This document shows, piece after piece, positions 37,801-45,455 of a stretch of DNA of 64,000 nucleotides. The DNA is taken from positions 41,741 through 105,740 of the forward strand of contig CBFHOK010000003.1 of the NCBI GenBank assembly GCA_965657575.1, in the 5' to 3' direction. The stretch comes from CAJXVY01 sp965657575 (lineage in GTDB: Bacteria > Actinomycetota > Actinomycetes > Actinomycetales > Microbacteriaceae). A program made the position numbers and the translations under genes. The notes below the pieces were generated by a model, which saw nothing but the letters and a program-made list of their open reading frames with translations, had not been told where the DNA came from and did no database searches. How positions within the stretch are numbered: the first letter of the stretch is position 1; every line of letters begins with the position of its first letter.

Positions 37801-38443
37801 ATCGCTTCAACAAATCTGTTTCAACATAGGTTTTGGAAAGCCGAAGCTCACTCAGTTGGGGTGTGAAATTACCAATCACCAGCGACCTGTCAATCTCCGC
37901 CGGTGTCTCACTCAAAATCTCACTAAAGCGATCTAAAAATCTAACCGGCAACAAATCGCCCTGTTTGCGTGCAAGCCTGAGAAGCTCAAGCTTTGATGGA
38001 ACAATGCCGATTGTTTGCAAGTAGCCCATCAGCTCAGGATTCAGAATTGGCTCCTCGGCCACGGTTATTTGATAGTCATCACTTTTTTCACCAATAACTA
38101 CCGGCCATAAAAGCAATGGAAAGTTTTTCTCCTGGTCAGCAAACCGTGCAACCCCGGCTGCCAAAAAGCAGGAATCCAAACCAAAATCTCTTAGCAAGAG
38201 GTCCGTTTTGTCCTTGATCCTGCGTATAGCCGAATTTGACCTGCCTTGCGTGACACCATCTCTGATCAGGTTTGAAATCCTGGTGGTTCTGGCGGCTACT
38301 AGCTGCGCAAGTCCTGATGGATGAGCACGTGTCAGGTCAACATGAGAAAAAGAGGACAGCTCGAGACTGGTTAGTGGATTTCTCCCACCCAGCTCAGCAA
38401 ACTCCTCCTGCCAATGCTGCCACTGCCGATAGATTTCACTCAC
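34877..38443 (-). CDS. Large helicase-like protein (DUF4011/SF1 type) with degenerate ATPase motifs and Vsr-like C-terminus
   Basis: This 1188-residue protein has the order of SF1 helicase proteins of the DUF4011-like group. Motif I is GCGYTQ at 258-263, with Tyr where the ATP-binding Lys should be. Motif II is VLDAAS at 781-786, with Ala for the catalytic Glu. FGDPAIAS replaces the usual GDPKQ. The late motif region (SDRVIFSFGFALTPEGRVKLSFG, then IATARRQLTVIS) still aligns with that of active members. A Vsr-like nuclease fold at about 1070-1165 also looks weakened. Residues 300-760 are helical and charged. The frame is open without breaks, so it appears to be selected as an inactive or altered enzyme. 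Confidence 0.8.
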   Translation of the reverse strand: MSEIYRQWQHWQEEFAELGGRNPLTSLELSSFSHVDLTRAHPSGLAQLVAARTTRISNLIRDGVTQGRSNSAIRRIKDKTDLLLRDFGLDSCFLAAGVARFADQEKNFPLLLWPVVIGEKSDDYQITVAEEPILNPELMGYLQTIGIVPSKLELLRLARKQGDLLPVRFLDRFSEILSETPAEIDRSLVIGNFTPQLSELRLSKTYVETDLLKRLVSSEKTANNPELPVLVMPADQTQQAIASSISSGNDVVVETLPGCGYTQLVVNSLATLVAKEKRVLVLASRRQTLDELTERLAKANLQGLMVRAHNSWLDIVSSISRFEKAEKVDYEAIEQKLNNSEQSLQEYFHLLNQAHPELGVSLIDCIDQLSDLSAKENPPTNSARFPEHLLVQLKDSESAKELLKTASKAGSFSFGIEDTPWFGAAFESQQEIDDALKAVSELLDGDLQMAREQLEEYFSNLSLKKAETVEHWSVQVKLLVGIRETLDKFSPEIYDRPLADLITATSSRKDRKEMSGAQRRRFKKLAKDYLRPSAQVGNLHNALVEAQKQRELWYELADTKAPPTVPTGLAGVQNVFERVADRITLIQKHLNPDPDFELLSRLQFDSLQQKLVELGEKTEILDGYLERKEISHQLDSAGLTQLAEQLTDIKPDKQRLQNEFQLSWWQSAFEAVVEQNQQILSYDASRIAELEAEYEQANQELIEAGSKKITQQQALIWKTALENTEQAEKLKQLLRLRESSLKTLAAQAESVWPAISKVVGLSPLELNSRLLDSEEFDVCMVLDAASTGVSEVIPSVVRAKQLVVFGDPAIASAMDFTTIALSTQTDSRSRESFYSFAANAFGSTAITRSYRPDGQVMGEYLNKNFYQDRLQLSLTANQVLEKPNFEFVHVSEDNRASSTIEGATESADGELRSVIQKIISHARNSPEMSLTVVSASKVHAERISQAVRKEAKTSPELDEFLEHHGRESLVISSLSELGHRVSDRVIFSFGFALTPEGRVKLSFGDLSGEASAINLANLIATARRQLTVISCISAEDLPANSKSQDILQLKDLLGHKPAEISFNSTEDPLLSDLATRLRKRGVRVLENPGPGISMLAVYRNKVALIDADWEIMNRDWRLYLRGARKVWSQYGFEYRRVHVFELFSEPDNVALRLADSLGAISPAFEPATESSFDSNDQDLLENKPPHWG

Positions 38444-38568
38444 ATCGGCATCCTAGCCATTACCTCCCCAACAGTCGCTGAGGCTTGCCTAGCTTTAGAT
38501 GAAGGAGAATAGAGTCTTTCTAGAACGATTCGCACTCACAGATGTAGACGAGGTAATCTAGGGCCTGC

Positions 38569-38644
38569 GGCCTCGTAGCTCAGTGGATAGAGCAACGGTT
38601 TCCTAAACCGTGTGTCGGAAGTTCGATTCTTCTCGGGGCCACCA
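38569..38644 (+). tRNA. tRNA-Arg (anticodon CCU) with encoded CCA
   Basis: The plus strand folds as a standard cloverleaf: acceptor GGCCTCG/CGGGGCC, D arm GCTC-AGTGGATA-GAGC, anticodon stem ACGGT/ACCGT around TTCCTAA (anticodon CCT), T arm with TTCGATT, A73, then CCA at 38642-38644. It reads the arginine codon AGG. It is the only one of the four tRNA genes in this window with CCA in the DNA. Confidence 0.96.
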
Positions 38645-38767
38645 ACATTCCATACAACTCCCCGCTAACCGCTAGGCTAAAAGCCTAATCAAGCTCGTTG
38701 TCGAGCCTAGATCCCAAAAAAGGCTTGGAGCCACTTTTTGTTTTTAATCAAACTACGTTCGTTTTTT

Positions 38768-40270
38768 GTGTCCACCGACCCCCGCTATCGTCCGCGCCCA
38801 ACAGTTCGCGAGGCGCTGACAAACCCAAGGTTGCTTCTCAGGGAATCACTTGCTGGTTTAGTAGTTGCAATCGCTCTGATTCCTGAGGCAATTGCCTTTT
38901 CAGTGCTTGCGGGCGTTGACCCAAGGGTTGGACTGTTCTCAAGTTTCATAATGGCCATCACCACCTCCATTCTTGGAGGAAGGCCTGCGATGATCTCTGC
39001 TGCAACTGCGGCAACAGCCATCATCATCGCCCCCGTTGCCAGAGACTATGGAATCGAATACTTCCTGGCAACGGTGATTCTGGCAGGTGTTTTCCAGCTA
39101 GTGCTTGCCTTTGCAGGGGCTGCGAAACTCATGAGGTTTATCCCTAGAAGCGTGATGATTGGGTTTGTAAACTCACTGGCGATTTTGATTTTCATGGCTC
39201 AACTACCGCATCTGATTGATGTCCCCTGGGCTGTTTATCCACTGGTAGCGCTTGGACTACTTGTGATGGTTTTGCTCCCAAGGTTGACCAAGGTAATACC
39301 AGCGCCATTGGTTGCAATTGTTTTGGTTATGGGTGCGGTTGTAATCACAGGAATCAATGTGCCAACAGTTGGCGATGAGGGAGAGCTTCCAAAATCGCTT
39401 CCTGAACTGCTAACACCAAATGTGCCGCTCACACTCGAAACATTCAACATAATCGCTCCATTTGCTCTTGCGATGGCACTCGTTGGCCTGCTTGAGTCAC
39501 TGATGACAGCCAAACTGGTTGACGAGATAACCGATACCCACTCTCACAAAACCCGTGAATCATTGGCTCAGGGGGTTGGAAACGTAATCAGTGGTTTCTT
39601 TGGTGGCATGGGCGGTTGCGCCATGATTGGTCAGACCATGATTAACGTCAAAGCCAGTGGTGCTAGAACACGCATCTCAACTTTCTTGGCAGGAGTCTTC
39701 TTGCTGATTCTGGTGGTGACACTTGGTGATATCGTTTCGCAAATCCCAATGGCAGCACTGGTTGCAGTAATGATCATGGTCAGTGTCGCAACATTCAATT
39801 TCCACTCTGTTGCAATCCCAACCCTGAAGCGCATGCCAAAGAGTGAGACTTTTGTGATGCTTGCAACAACGGCTGTCGTTGTCTGGACTCACAACCTTGC
39901 AATTGGTGTAATCGTCGGTGTTGTGGTGGCAATGGTTGCCTTTGCTAGACGCGTTGCACACTTCGCAAATGTCACCAGAACCGTTGGTGGAGCGGATGAC
40001 ATTGAAGCTGTTTACTACACAGTCGAGGGTGAACTGTTTTTTGCAAGTAGTAATGACCTAACAACACTTTTTGAATACACTGATGACCCAGCAAACGTGA
40101 TCATCGATGTCTCCGGTTCACACATCTGGGATGCCTCTACGGTGGCTGCTCTTGACACCATCGTCACCAAATACGAAGCCTTGGGCAAAGAGGTTTATCT
40201 CAAGGGCATGAACCAGGCCAGTGAAAAACTCCACAGCAAACTTGCTGGGAACCTCGGTGGCGATATCTAA
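38768..40270 (+). CDS. SulP family anion transporter with STAS domain
   Basis: A 500-residue protein with about 11-12 membrane helices. The SLC26/SulP features are ESLAGLVVAIALIPEAIAFSVLAGVDPRVGL, the GGRPAMISAATAATAII helix 3 region, and VGLLESLMTAKLVDEI. Residues from about 410 form a STAS domain (GELFFASSNDLTTLF, VIIDVSGSHIWDAS). The anion may be sulfate or bicarbonate. GTG 38768 begins at the conserved MSTDPRYRP; the frame runs 10 codons further up. It ends by a 4-base stop overlap with the DUF418 gene. Confidence 0.93.
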   Translation: MSTDPRYRPRPTVREALTNPRLLLRESLAGLVVAIALIPEAIAFSVLAGVDPRVGLFSSFIMAITTSILGGRPAMISAATAATAIIIAPVARDYGIEYFLATVILAGVFQLVLAFAGAAKLMRFIPRSVMIGFVNSLAILIFMAQLPHLIDVPWAVYPLVALGLLVMVLLPRLTKVIPAPLVAIVLVMGAVVITGINVPTVGDEGELPKSLPELLTPNVPLTLETFNIIAPFALAMALVGLLESLMTAKLVDEITDTHSHKTRESLAQGVGNVISGFFGGMGGCAMIGQTMINVKASGARTRISTFLAGVFLLILVVTLGDIVSQIPMAALVAVMIMVSVATFNFHSVAIPTLKRMPKSETFVMLATTAVVVWTHNLAIGVIVGVVVAMVAFARRVAHFANVTRTVGGADDIEAVYYTVEGELFFASSNDLTTLFEYTDDPANVIIDVSGSHIWDASTVAALDTIVTKYEALGKEVYLKGMNQASEKLHSKLAGNLGGDI

Positions 40271-41430
40271 ACCGGCTTTGCTTTTTTCGTTGAGCTGAGC
40301 TTGGTCAAAACAACCTCCATTGGTCCTCTTCTACCTGCACGAATGTTGACTACTGCCAACAAACTCAGCAATAACCAAATCAGAAAGCCAATCAAGAGGT
40401 TGACAAGCAAACTTGTCTGACCAAATAAGCCAAAGCCCCAACCCGAGAACACAACCAGCATGATAACCGACTGGCCCAGATAAATACTTAGCGAGTTTTT
40501 TCCAGAGCTAGACAGGATTTCAAGCTTTTTACCACTCAAAATAAGCTTTCCAATAAGACCGATAATCCCAGCACTCACCAATCCGCCGGTCAAAAAGATA
40601 ACTGCCAGCGAGACCATGAATATCCCAAATGACAAAATCTCATTGGTGAATGTCCACACCATTGCTGCCGCCGCAAAAAGCTGCACCGGAATTCCAATAC
40701 CAAGTCCGAAGCCGATAAGTTTGTTGGCTGTTGAGTGAGTGAAGTTTTCGGAAGAGAGCGTTGATTTGCGACCAGCCATCAGGCCTATCAAGAAGGCAAC
40801 AAACACCAGTGGTCCCTGCAGAATAAAGATTCCGGGAAGGATCGTCACCCAAAGTTCAAACCTAGCCAGAGCTTGATCCAGAAAGCTGCCGCCGAGCATG
40901 AGCCGATCCAATTGGCTGGAGGTGAGGAAATCTTGTTTGGACAGAGGCTCAAACATGTCAGCCAAAAATGCAGCGACCGTGACAAAAAACATTCCCACAG
41001 CCGTGATGACGTAAAGAGCTATTGCCCAGCCGCGAATTGTTGAGTCTTTACGGAACATAAACAACCACAAGGCCAAACCCAAGACGCCGTAGACAAACAG
41101 AATGTCCCCTTGGAACAAAAACACTGCGTGTAGGAGCCCAAAGAAAATCAACCACCCAGATCGTTTTAGCCAACGGCGCTTGTTCTCAGGAGTTCCTCTC
41201 ACGACATAGGTGGAGCTGTATCCAAAAAGAAATGAAAACAGTAGGTAGAACTTCGCCAAAAAGAAACTGGAGGTTAGAAATCCACCCAACTGGTTTTCAA
41301 ACTCCCTAACGTTCGCAGCAAACCAACCGTCAGCCGAACTGACGGCAAAATAGTGAACATTTACCAAGACAATCCCGAGAAGCGCAAAGCCTCGGATTGC
41401 ATCAACTAAATTGTCGCGATGTTGGGTCAC
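40267..41430 (-). CDS. DUF418 domain-containing membrane protein
   Basis: This 387-residue membrane protein has about nine or ten hydrophobic segments. The N-terminal RDNLVDAIRGFALLGIVLVN is the family opening, SFLFGYSSTYVV matches a conserved loop, and the C-terminal DUF418 part holds GKNSLSIYLGQSVIM with WGFGLFG. Start GTG 41430 gives that N-terminus; the open frame extends upstream into the HNH gene and was trimmed. Function is not established; relatives are near acyltransferase-3-like proteins. Confidence 0.87.
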   Translation of the reverse strand: MTQHRDNLVDAIRGFALLGIVLVNVHYFAVSSADGWFAANVREFENQLGGFLTSSFFLAKFYLLFSFLFGYSSTYVVRGTPENKRRWLKRSGWLIFFGLLHAVFLFQGDILFVYGVLGLALWLFMFRKDSTIRGWAIALYVITAVGMFFVTVAAFLADMFEPLSKQDFLTSSQLDRLMLGGSFLDQALARFELWVTILPGIFILQGPLVFVAFLIGLMAGRKSTLSSENFTHSTANKLIGFGLGIGIPVQLFAAAAMVWTFTNEILSFGIFMVSLAVIFLTGGLVSAGIIGLIGKLILSGKKLEILSSSGKNSLSIYLGQSVIMLVVFSGWGFGLFGQTSLLVNLLIGFLIWLLLSLLAVVNIRAGRRGPMEVVLTKLSSTKKAKPV

Positions 41431-41461
41431 GAGAGCTCCTGAGGTTGGGCCCAGTTTAGCT

Positions 41462-41962
41462 CTAAGCGGCTCTTTGCATCTCCAAATAGTCCTGCCACTC
41501 AGGCTGCTGCTTATCAGCGCCACGAACGGTCCATGCAAGACCCACTGGCATCTTCGGGGTGAAATCCAACTGCCAGCCGATTTCATTCAAAGTTCGGTCA
41601 CCTTTTTTGTTGTTGCACTTCAAACAACATGCCACCAGGTTCTCCCATGAGTCCCCACCGCCTTTGGATTTAGGAATCACGTGATCAATGGTTGATGCGC
41701 TTCGCTTGCAATATGCGCAGCGGTGTCCGTCTCTTCTCAGAACACCTCTTCTGGAAACCGGAATTCTGCGGTGGTTAGGAATGCGAACATACCTAGAGAG
41801 CAAAATCACACTGGGCATTTCAAATTCAACACTGGCACTTCTCACCTTCTCGTTGGCACCAGCTAATACAGTCGCCTTCTCATTCAAAACAAGCACCAGC
41901 GCTCGCTTGAACGAAACAACTGCCAGTGGCTCGTAGCCCGCATTCAGAACCAAAGTTCTCAT
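41462..41962 (-). CDS. HNH endonuclease family protein
   Basis: A 166-residue protein whose first 70 residues (MRTLVLNAGYEPLAVVSFKR) are specific to a conserved actinobacterial and cyanobacterial HNH branch. The nuclease part has zinc pairs CAYC (82-85) and CxxC near 113-116, with the DH motif at 93-94 (TIDHVIPKSKGG), N108 and NNKKG. The gene is not in a mobile element. AAGGGA precedes ATG 41962. An unusual small ORF and terminator lie upstream. Its substrate and role are unknown. Confidence 0.92.
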   Translation of the reverse strand: MRTLVLNAGYEPLAVVSFKRALVLVLNEKATVLAGANEKVRSASVEFEMPSVILLSRYVRIPNHRRIPVSRRGVLRRDGHRCAYCKRSASTIDHVIPKSKGGGDSWENLVACCLKCNNKKGDRTLNEIGWQLDFTPKMPVGLAWTVRGADKQQPEWQDYLEMQRAA

Positions 41963-42023
41963 TCACATCCCTTTCATCTCACTCGACATGGCTTGCCGAG
42001 TTTGTTTCACGAACCCCGGGTAT

Positions 42024-42053
42024 AAAAAAAGCGCCGTCAGACATGACGACGCT
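42024..42053 (-). terminator. Strong intrinsic terminator downstream of the His-rich small ORF
   Basis: On the minus strand AGCGTCGTCA and TGACGGCGCT pair over 10 bases (one G-U) around loop TGTC, followed by six T. It lies 2 bases after the small ORF stop, upstream of the HNH gene. It should end the transcript coming from the small ORF or the NlpC/P60 gene, or act as an attenuator for the HNH gene. Confidence 0.88.
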
Positions 42054-42055
42054 AT

Positions 42056-42130
42056 TTAGCTACCCTCCGGTATCTGGTGGTGGTGTTGATGCAGCCAGCT
42101 AACATGCCTGGCAGGCAAGTCTCGGTACAT
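42056..42130 (-). CDS. 24-codon His-rich small ORF, leader-peptide candidate
   Basis: A short frame reads MYRDLPARHVSW then LHQHHHQIPEGS. Four of its five histidine codons fall in a six-codon HQHHHQ cluster. AAGGGG lies 7 bases before its ATG, a good ribosome binding site. The stop TAA is 2 bases before the first base of a 10-bp terminator stem. This is the geometry of a translated leader with attenuation, but the downstream gene encodes an HNH nuclease, not histidine synthesis. I do not recognise the peptide. It lies in a 255-base space that otherwise shows only the terminator. Confidence 0.5.
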   Translation of the reverse strand: MYRDLPARHVSWLHQHHHQIPEGS

Positions 42131-42217
42131 AGTCACACCCCTTTCAAACCGTTTTAGTTCTGTAAACAGGTTAAGCAGGAAGGGGCTGATTTTGGTAAAG
42201 AAACGCCAAATTAAAAG

Positions 42218-42937
42218 TTACTGATTTTCTTCATTTATGGGACCGAATCTCAAGATATGAAAGCGGTCGGTGAAGATCGGTGCCAGTTTTACCTTGTCAC
42301 CCGGTTGAGGTGCGTGGTAGAAGTTTCCATTACCCGCATAAATTCCGTTATGTGAGTAGTCATTGAAAACAACGATGTCTCCGGGAACTGCATCTTCGAA
42401 ATCAATCTTTTCAGCGAATGGAAGCCTTGACTGCTGATAAACACTGTGTGGCATTTCAATGCCGAACTGCGCGTAGACAAACATCACATAACCAGAGCAG
42501 TCAATTCCAGCTGGGGTCTGGCCACCCAAAACATAAGGTGTTCCTACCAGTTCAGCTGCTGCCCGCATCACGTTCGCACTGGTCAGCTGATCAAATCTTG
42601 GTGATGCTAGGTAGTCGGTATACCTAGGCCCTGTGTAGGAACTGGTGGTTCTGACTTCGTTGACAACGTTTTCAGTTTCACTGAAGGTTCCGCGCTCGAA
42701 ACTTACACCCGCTTCAGCCTGAACGGATAGAAGTTGAGACTGACTGTCTGCCTGCTCTGCATTGGTCAGACCTGTGCGAGCGGTGTACGCAGGGTTGTAA
42801 CCAAAAGAAGGAAGAGCAAATGTGGCCATCAAACCGGTGGCTGCCATCATGGTCAGCATTTTGGTAAACGGCCTAAGCTCTCTATTTTTCTTTCGGGCGG
42901 CCTCGCGGGCCTGCCTGCGTGTGGTTGGCTTTGTCAA
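42218..42937 (-). CDS. Secreted NlpC/P60 peptidoglycan hydrolase
   Basis: This 239-residue protein has a basic N-terminus and one hydrophobic stretch (about 27-45, MLTMMAATGLMATFALPSFG), a likely signal or anchor, then a low-complexity linker. Residues of about 118-235 form an NlpC/P60 domain: C147 in IDCSGYV, H196 in YSHNGIYAG and H208 in FYHAPQPG form the catalytic triad. It probably cuts peptide stems in the cell wall. It begins 53 bases upstream of the DtxR-type gene's stop. Confidence 0.92.
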   Translation of the reverse strand: MTKPTTRRQAREAARKKNRELRPFTKMLTMMAATGLMATFALPSFGYNPAYTARTGLTNAEQADSQSQLLSVQAEAGVSFERGTFSETENVVNEVRTTSSYTGPRYTDYLASPRFDQLTSANVMRAAAELVGTPYVLGGQTPAGIDCSGYVMFVYAQFGIEMPHSVYQQSRLPFAEKIDFEDAVPGDIVVFNDYSHNGIYAGNGNFYHAPQPGDKVKLAPIFTDRFHILRFGPINEENQ

Positions 42938-42990
42938 AAAAGTCCTCTCAACAAAAAGCTCGTAAAAGTCTAATTGTTATTCCAAAGAGT

Positions 42991-43668
42991 CTAAACCCTC
43001 GGGGTAAGAAAAATATGCCTTGAAATGTCAGATTCAACAAGTAAACCTTCATCCTCTTGTTGAGAGATTAGGAACTTATCCACTCCCTGATCTTCCAACC
43101 TCACCTGCGCACCCGGTATCAATCGAAGCTGGTCCAGCTGCACTAGAAGCTCTTTATCAACCTGCAGTGGTTCGCCTATTTGGGTAAGCGTGTAATCACC
43201 ATCGGCTAGCTCACTGGCAGGTTTGCCCAAAGCGATTTCATTTGCCTGCAAACCCAACTCTGCCAATCCAGGTATTGCCAAGCCATAGGGAGAAACATCC
43301 AGTGTTGAAACCAAGGCAGCAATCTTTCGCTCAACCTCTTCGCTCATCACATGCTCCCAACGACAAGCTTCATCGTGAGCATCCTGCCAATCAAGACCAA
43401 TTACATCCACCAGCAATCGCTCAGCCAATCGGTGCTTTCTCATAACACCGACCGCTCTTTCCCGGCCGTAGTCAGTAAAGACAAGGGCTTTATCATCACT
43501 GAGGGTGACCAAACCGTCCCGTTCCATGCGGGCAACGGTCTGCGAAACTGTTGGACCACTTTGCCCCAAGCGTTCACCGATCCGAGCACGCATTGGCAGA
43601 AGCCCCTCCTCTTCCAATTCGAGGATGGACTTCAAATACATCTCGGTGGTGTCAATTAGCTCACTCAC
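42991..43668 (-). CDS. DtxR/IdeR family metal-dependent transcriptional regulator
   Basis: A 225-residue regulator. The N-terminal winged helix (SGPTVSQTVARMERDGL) and the dimer/metal domain (HRLAERLLVDVIGLDW, EACRWEHVMSEEVERKI) match DtxR/IdeR, including the Cys-Glu-His metal ligands EACRWEH. The C-terminal 80 residues look like the SH3-like domain. The C rather than E or other residue points to an iron-type sensor, not MntR. No operator could be defined by eye. Confidence 0.93.
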   Translation of the reverse strand: MSELIDTTEMYLKSILELEEEGLLPMRARIGERLGQSGPTVSQTVARMERDGLVTLSDDKALVFTDYGRERAVGVMRKHRLAERLLVDVIGLDWQDAHDEACRWEHVMSEEVERKIAALVSTLDVSPYGLAIPGLAELGLQANEIALGKPASELADGDYTLTQIGEPLQVDKELLVQLDQLRLIPGAQVRLEDQGVDKFLISQQEDEGLLVESDISRHIFLTPRV

Positions 43669-43704
43669 ACCTCAACAATAGTTGGAAGAACTAGACTTTG
43701 GACT

Positions 43705-44805
43705 ATGCCTGAGATAACCATTCCCGAAAACCTAAAACCAGTCGATGGAAGATTTGGTGCGGGACCAGCAAAGCTTCGAAAAGCGCAGATTGAATCCCTC
43801 TACTCCGAGGGAAGCAAGATCATGGGCACCAGCCACCGTCAGGCTCCTGTGAAAAACACGGTGAAAAGAGTTCAAGAGGGACTGAGTGATCTTTTCAGAT
43901 TGCCAAACGGATATGAAATCATGCTCGGTAACGGTGGATCAACGGCTTTTTGGGATGCAGCAGCTTTCTCACTTGCAGAGAAAAAAGCGCAGGCTTTAGT
44001 TCATGGTGAGTTCGGCGGAAAGTTTGCCAAAGCACTTGAAACACCTTGGCTACAAAAACCAAAAGTTATCAATGCCGAACCTGGGTCGAGGGGAGAATTC
44101 GAACCCAGTGACGAATTTGATCTCTACGTCTACCCTCATAATGAAACTTCAACAGGAGTAATCACCCCTGTTCACCGTGTTGGCGAAGGACTGATGCTAA
44201 CTGATGCGACCAGTGCTGCCGGTGGGGTTGATTTTGATATCAAGCAAACTGATGCCTACTATTTTGCCGCTCAGAAAAACCTTGGTAGCGATGGCGGAAT
44301 CTGGTTTGCAGCCGTCTCCCCCGCTGCCATTGAAAGAATTGAATCCATTGCTGGAACTCGTTACATCCCAGCGTTTTTGGATTTGAAAACCGCACTTGAT
44401 AATTCAAGGCTAAATCAGACTTTGAACACCCCAGCGGTGGCGACGCTTTATCTTTTAGCGGAGCAGCTTGATTGGATGAATGAAAACGGTGGCCTGAGCT
44501 GGGCAAGTAATCGAACCAAGCAGAGTTCTGACATGTTGTATTCGTGGGCAGAGAGCAAATCATTTGCATCTGCTTTTGTCACAAACCCCGATCACCGTTC
44601 ACAGGTGGTTGTCACAATCGACTTCGATGACTCTGTCGATGCATCACTGATTGCCAAGATTATGCGTGAAAACGGAATTGTTGATATCGAACCCTATAGA
44701 AAACTTGGCAGAAACCAGCTGCGGGTGGCAACTTTTGTAAACACCGACCCAGCTGAGGTGACCGCATTGATTGAATGCCTGGATTACGTGATTGAGAGAC
44801 TCTAA
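43705..44805 (+). CDS. serC: Phosphoserine transaminase
   Basis: PLP aminotransferase of serine synthesis. The 366-residue protein is the actinobacterial type (TIGR01366-like). It has the N-terminal RFGAGPAKLRKAQI, GNGGSTAFWDAAAFSL, TDATSAAGGVDFD and the PLP lysine in AAQKNLGSDGG. The next small gene starts on its last base (TAATG). It is divergent from the DtxR-type gene by 36 bases. Confidence 0.96.
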   Translation: MPEITIPENLKPVDGRFGAGPAKLRKAQIESLYSEGSKIMGTSHRQAPVKNTVKRVQEGLSDLFRLPNGYEIMLGNGGSTAFWDAAAFSLAEKKAQALVHGEFGGKFAKALETPWLQKPKVINAEPGSRGEFEPSDEFDLYVYPHNETSTGVITPVHRVGEGLMLTDATSAAGGVDFDIKQTDAYYFAAQKNLGSDGGIWFAAVSPAAIERIESIAGTRYIPAFLDLKTALDNSRLNQTLNTPAVATLYLLAEQLDWMNENGGLSWASNRTKQSSDMLYSWAESKSFASAFVTNPDHRSQVVVTIDFDDSVDASLIAKIMRENGIVDIEPYRKLGRNQLRVATFVNTDPAEVTALIECLDYVIERL

Positions 44806-45041
44806 TGGCTAGGGTTTTTGTCCCCCATCACAAGCGCAAGCCTGATCCCGAGCCGGTAAAGACCAACCCTCAGGGGGTACTACTCCTTGGCACCCTGGTC
44901 TGGATTTTCGTTCTTATTGTCATCCTGAGTTTTTTTGACTCGCTTAGCTCTGGTGGTTTTGGCTGGTGGCTTTACACCGCTCTCGGCGGTGTCGGTCTTG
45001 GAATTTTCGGATTCCTTTACGTCAGGATCCGCAAGCTCTAA
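44805..45041 (+). CDS. DUF2530 small membrane protein
   Basis: A 78-residue protein with a polar basic start and two membrane helices (about 28-45 and 55-73). It fits DUF2530, a small actinobacterial membrane protein. Its start overlaps the serC stop by one base, so translation is likely coupled. The last 162 bases lie antisense to the end of the DUF3027 gene. Function unknown. Confidence 0.85.
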   Translation: MARVFVPHHKRKPDPEPVKTNPQGVLLLGTLVWIFVLIVILSFFDSLSSGGFGWWLYTALGGVGLGIFGFLYVRIRKL

Positions 45042-45455
45042 ATCTGGCAGGTCAATTTCAACCGGTTCATCCATTTTGTTCTCATCAACATCAACCCATG
45101 AGTCATCGCCCGGTTCGCTGTCACCAGCTTCGCCATCACCTGATTTGAGCATCGCTTCACGCTGCTCTTTTCGAGCTTTTCGATACTCCGCCAAACGCTC
45201 GGCCCAGGGAACCCATGGAGGGGACACCAGCGACTCATCGCCTGCCAGCAGGTTTATCTCGCTAACCGTTGCAGCACTTTTCACTGTGACTTTGGACAGT
45301 GTGACCTGCCAGTGCCAATCGGTATAGCCAGGCATCAAACACTTGAACTTGAGTTCAACACCTTTTGGTATGTCCTCAGTGGATAACAGCTCCCCGAAAC
45401 TGCCCTCGTCTAAAACTTCATTGAGAGCTTCGGTTGCTAATTCGATATCAGTCAA
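44880..45455 (-). CDS. DUF3027 domain-containing protein
   Basis: This 191-residue protein matches DUF3027 (Rv0883c type). The conserved core is in the first 110 residues (LMPGYTDWHWQVTLSKV, WVPWAERLAEYRKA). The rest is an acidic then basic low-complexity tail (TTRAKRVKKTQDD). The tail is what overlaps DUF2530. Its start overlaps the cold-shock gene's stop by 8 bases. The serC-DUF2530-DUF3027-csp order matches Rv0884c, Rv0882, Rv0883c and Rv0871 in mycobacteria. Function unknown. Confidence 0.86.
   Translation of the reverse strand: MTDIELATEALNEVLDEGSFGELLSTEDIPKGVELKFKCLMPGYTDWHWQVTLSKVTVKSAATVSEINLLAGDESLVSPPWVPWAERLAEYRKARKEQREAMLKSGDGEAGDSEPGDDSWVDVDENKMDEPVEIDLPDLELADPDVKESENSKTDTAESGVKPPAKTTRAKRVKKTQDDNKNENPDQGAKE

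Noticed and set aside
41462..41962. HNH gene as part of a mobile intron or restriction system
   Set aside because: The N-terminal half is of a conserved stand-alone family; there is no methylase, intron or repeat nearby.
42938..42990. c-di-AMP (ydaO-type) riboswitch upstream of the NlpC/P60 gene
   Set aside because: Such riboswitches often precede cell-wall hydrolases in actinobacteria, but only 53 bases lie here, too few for the fold.
38569..43668. Genomic island next to tRNA-Arg
   Set aside because: No integrase, direct repeat or change in composition is evident; the genes are plausible core genes.
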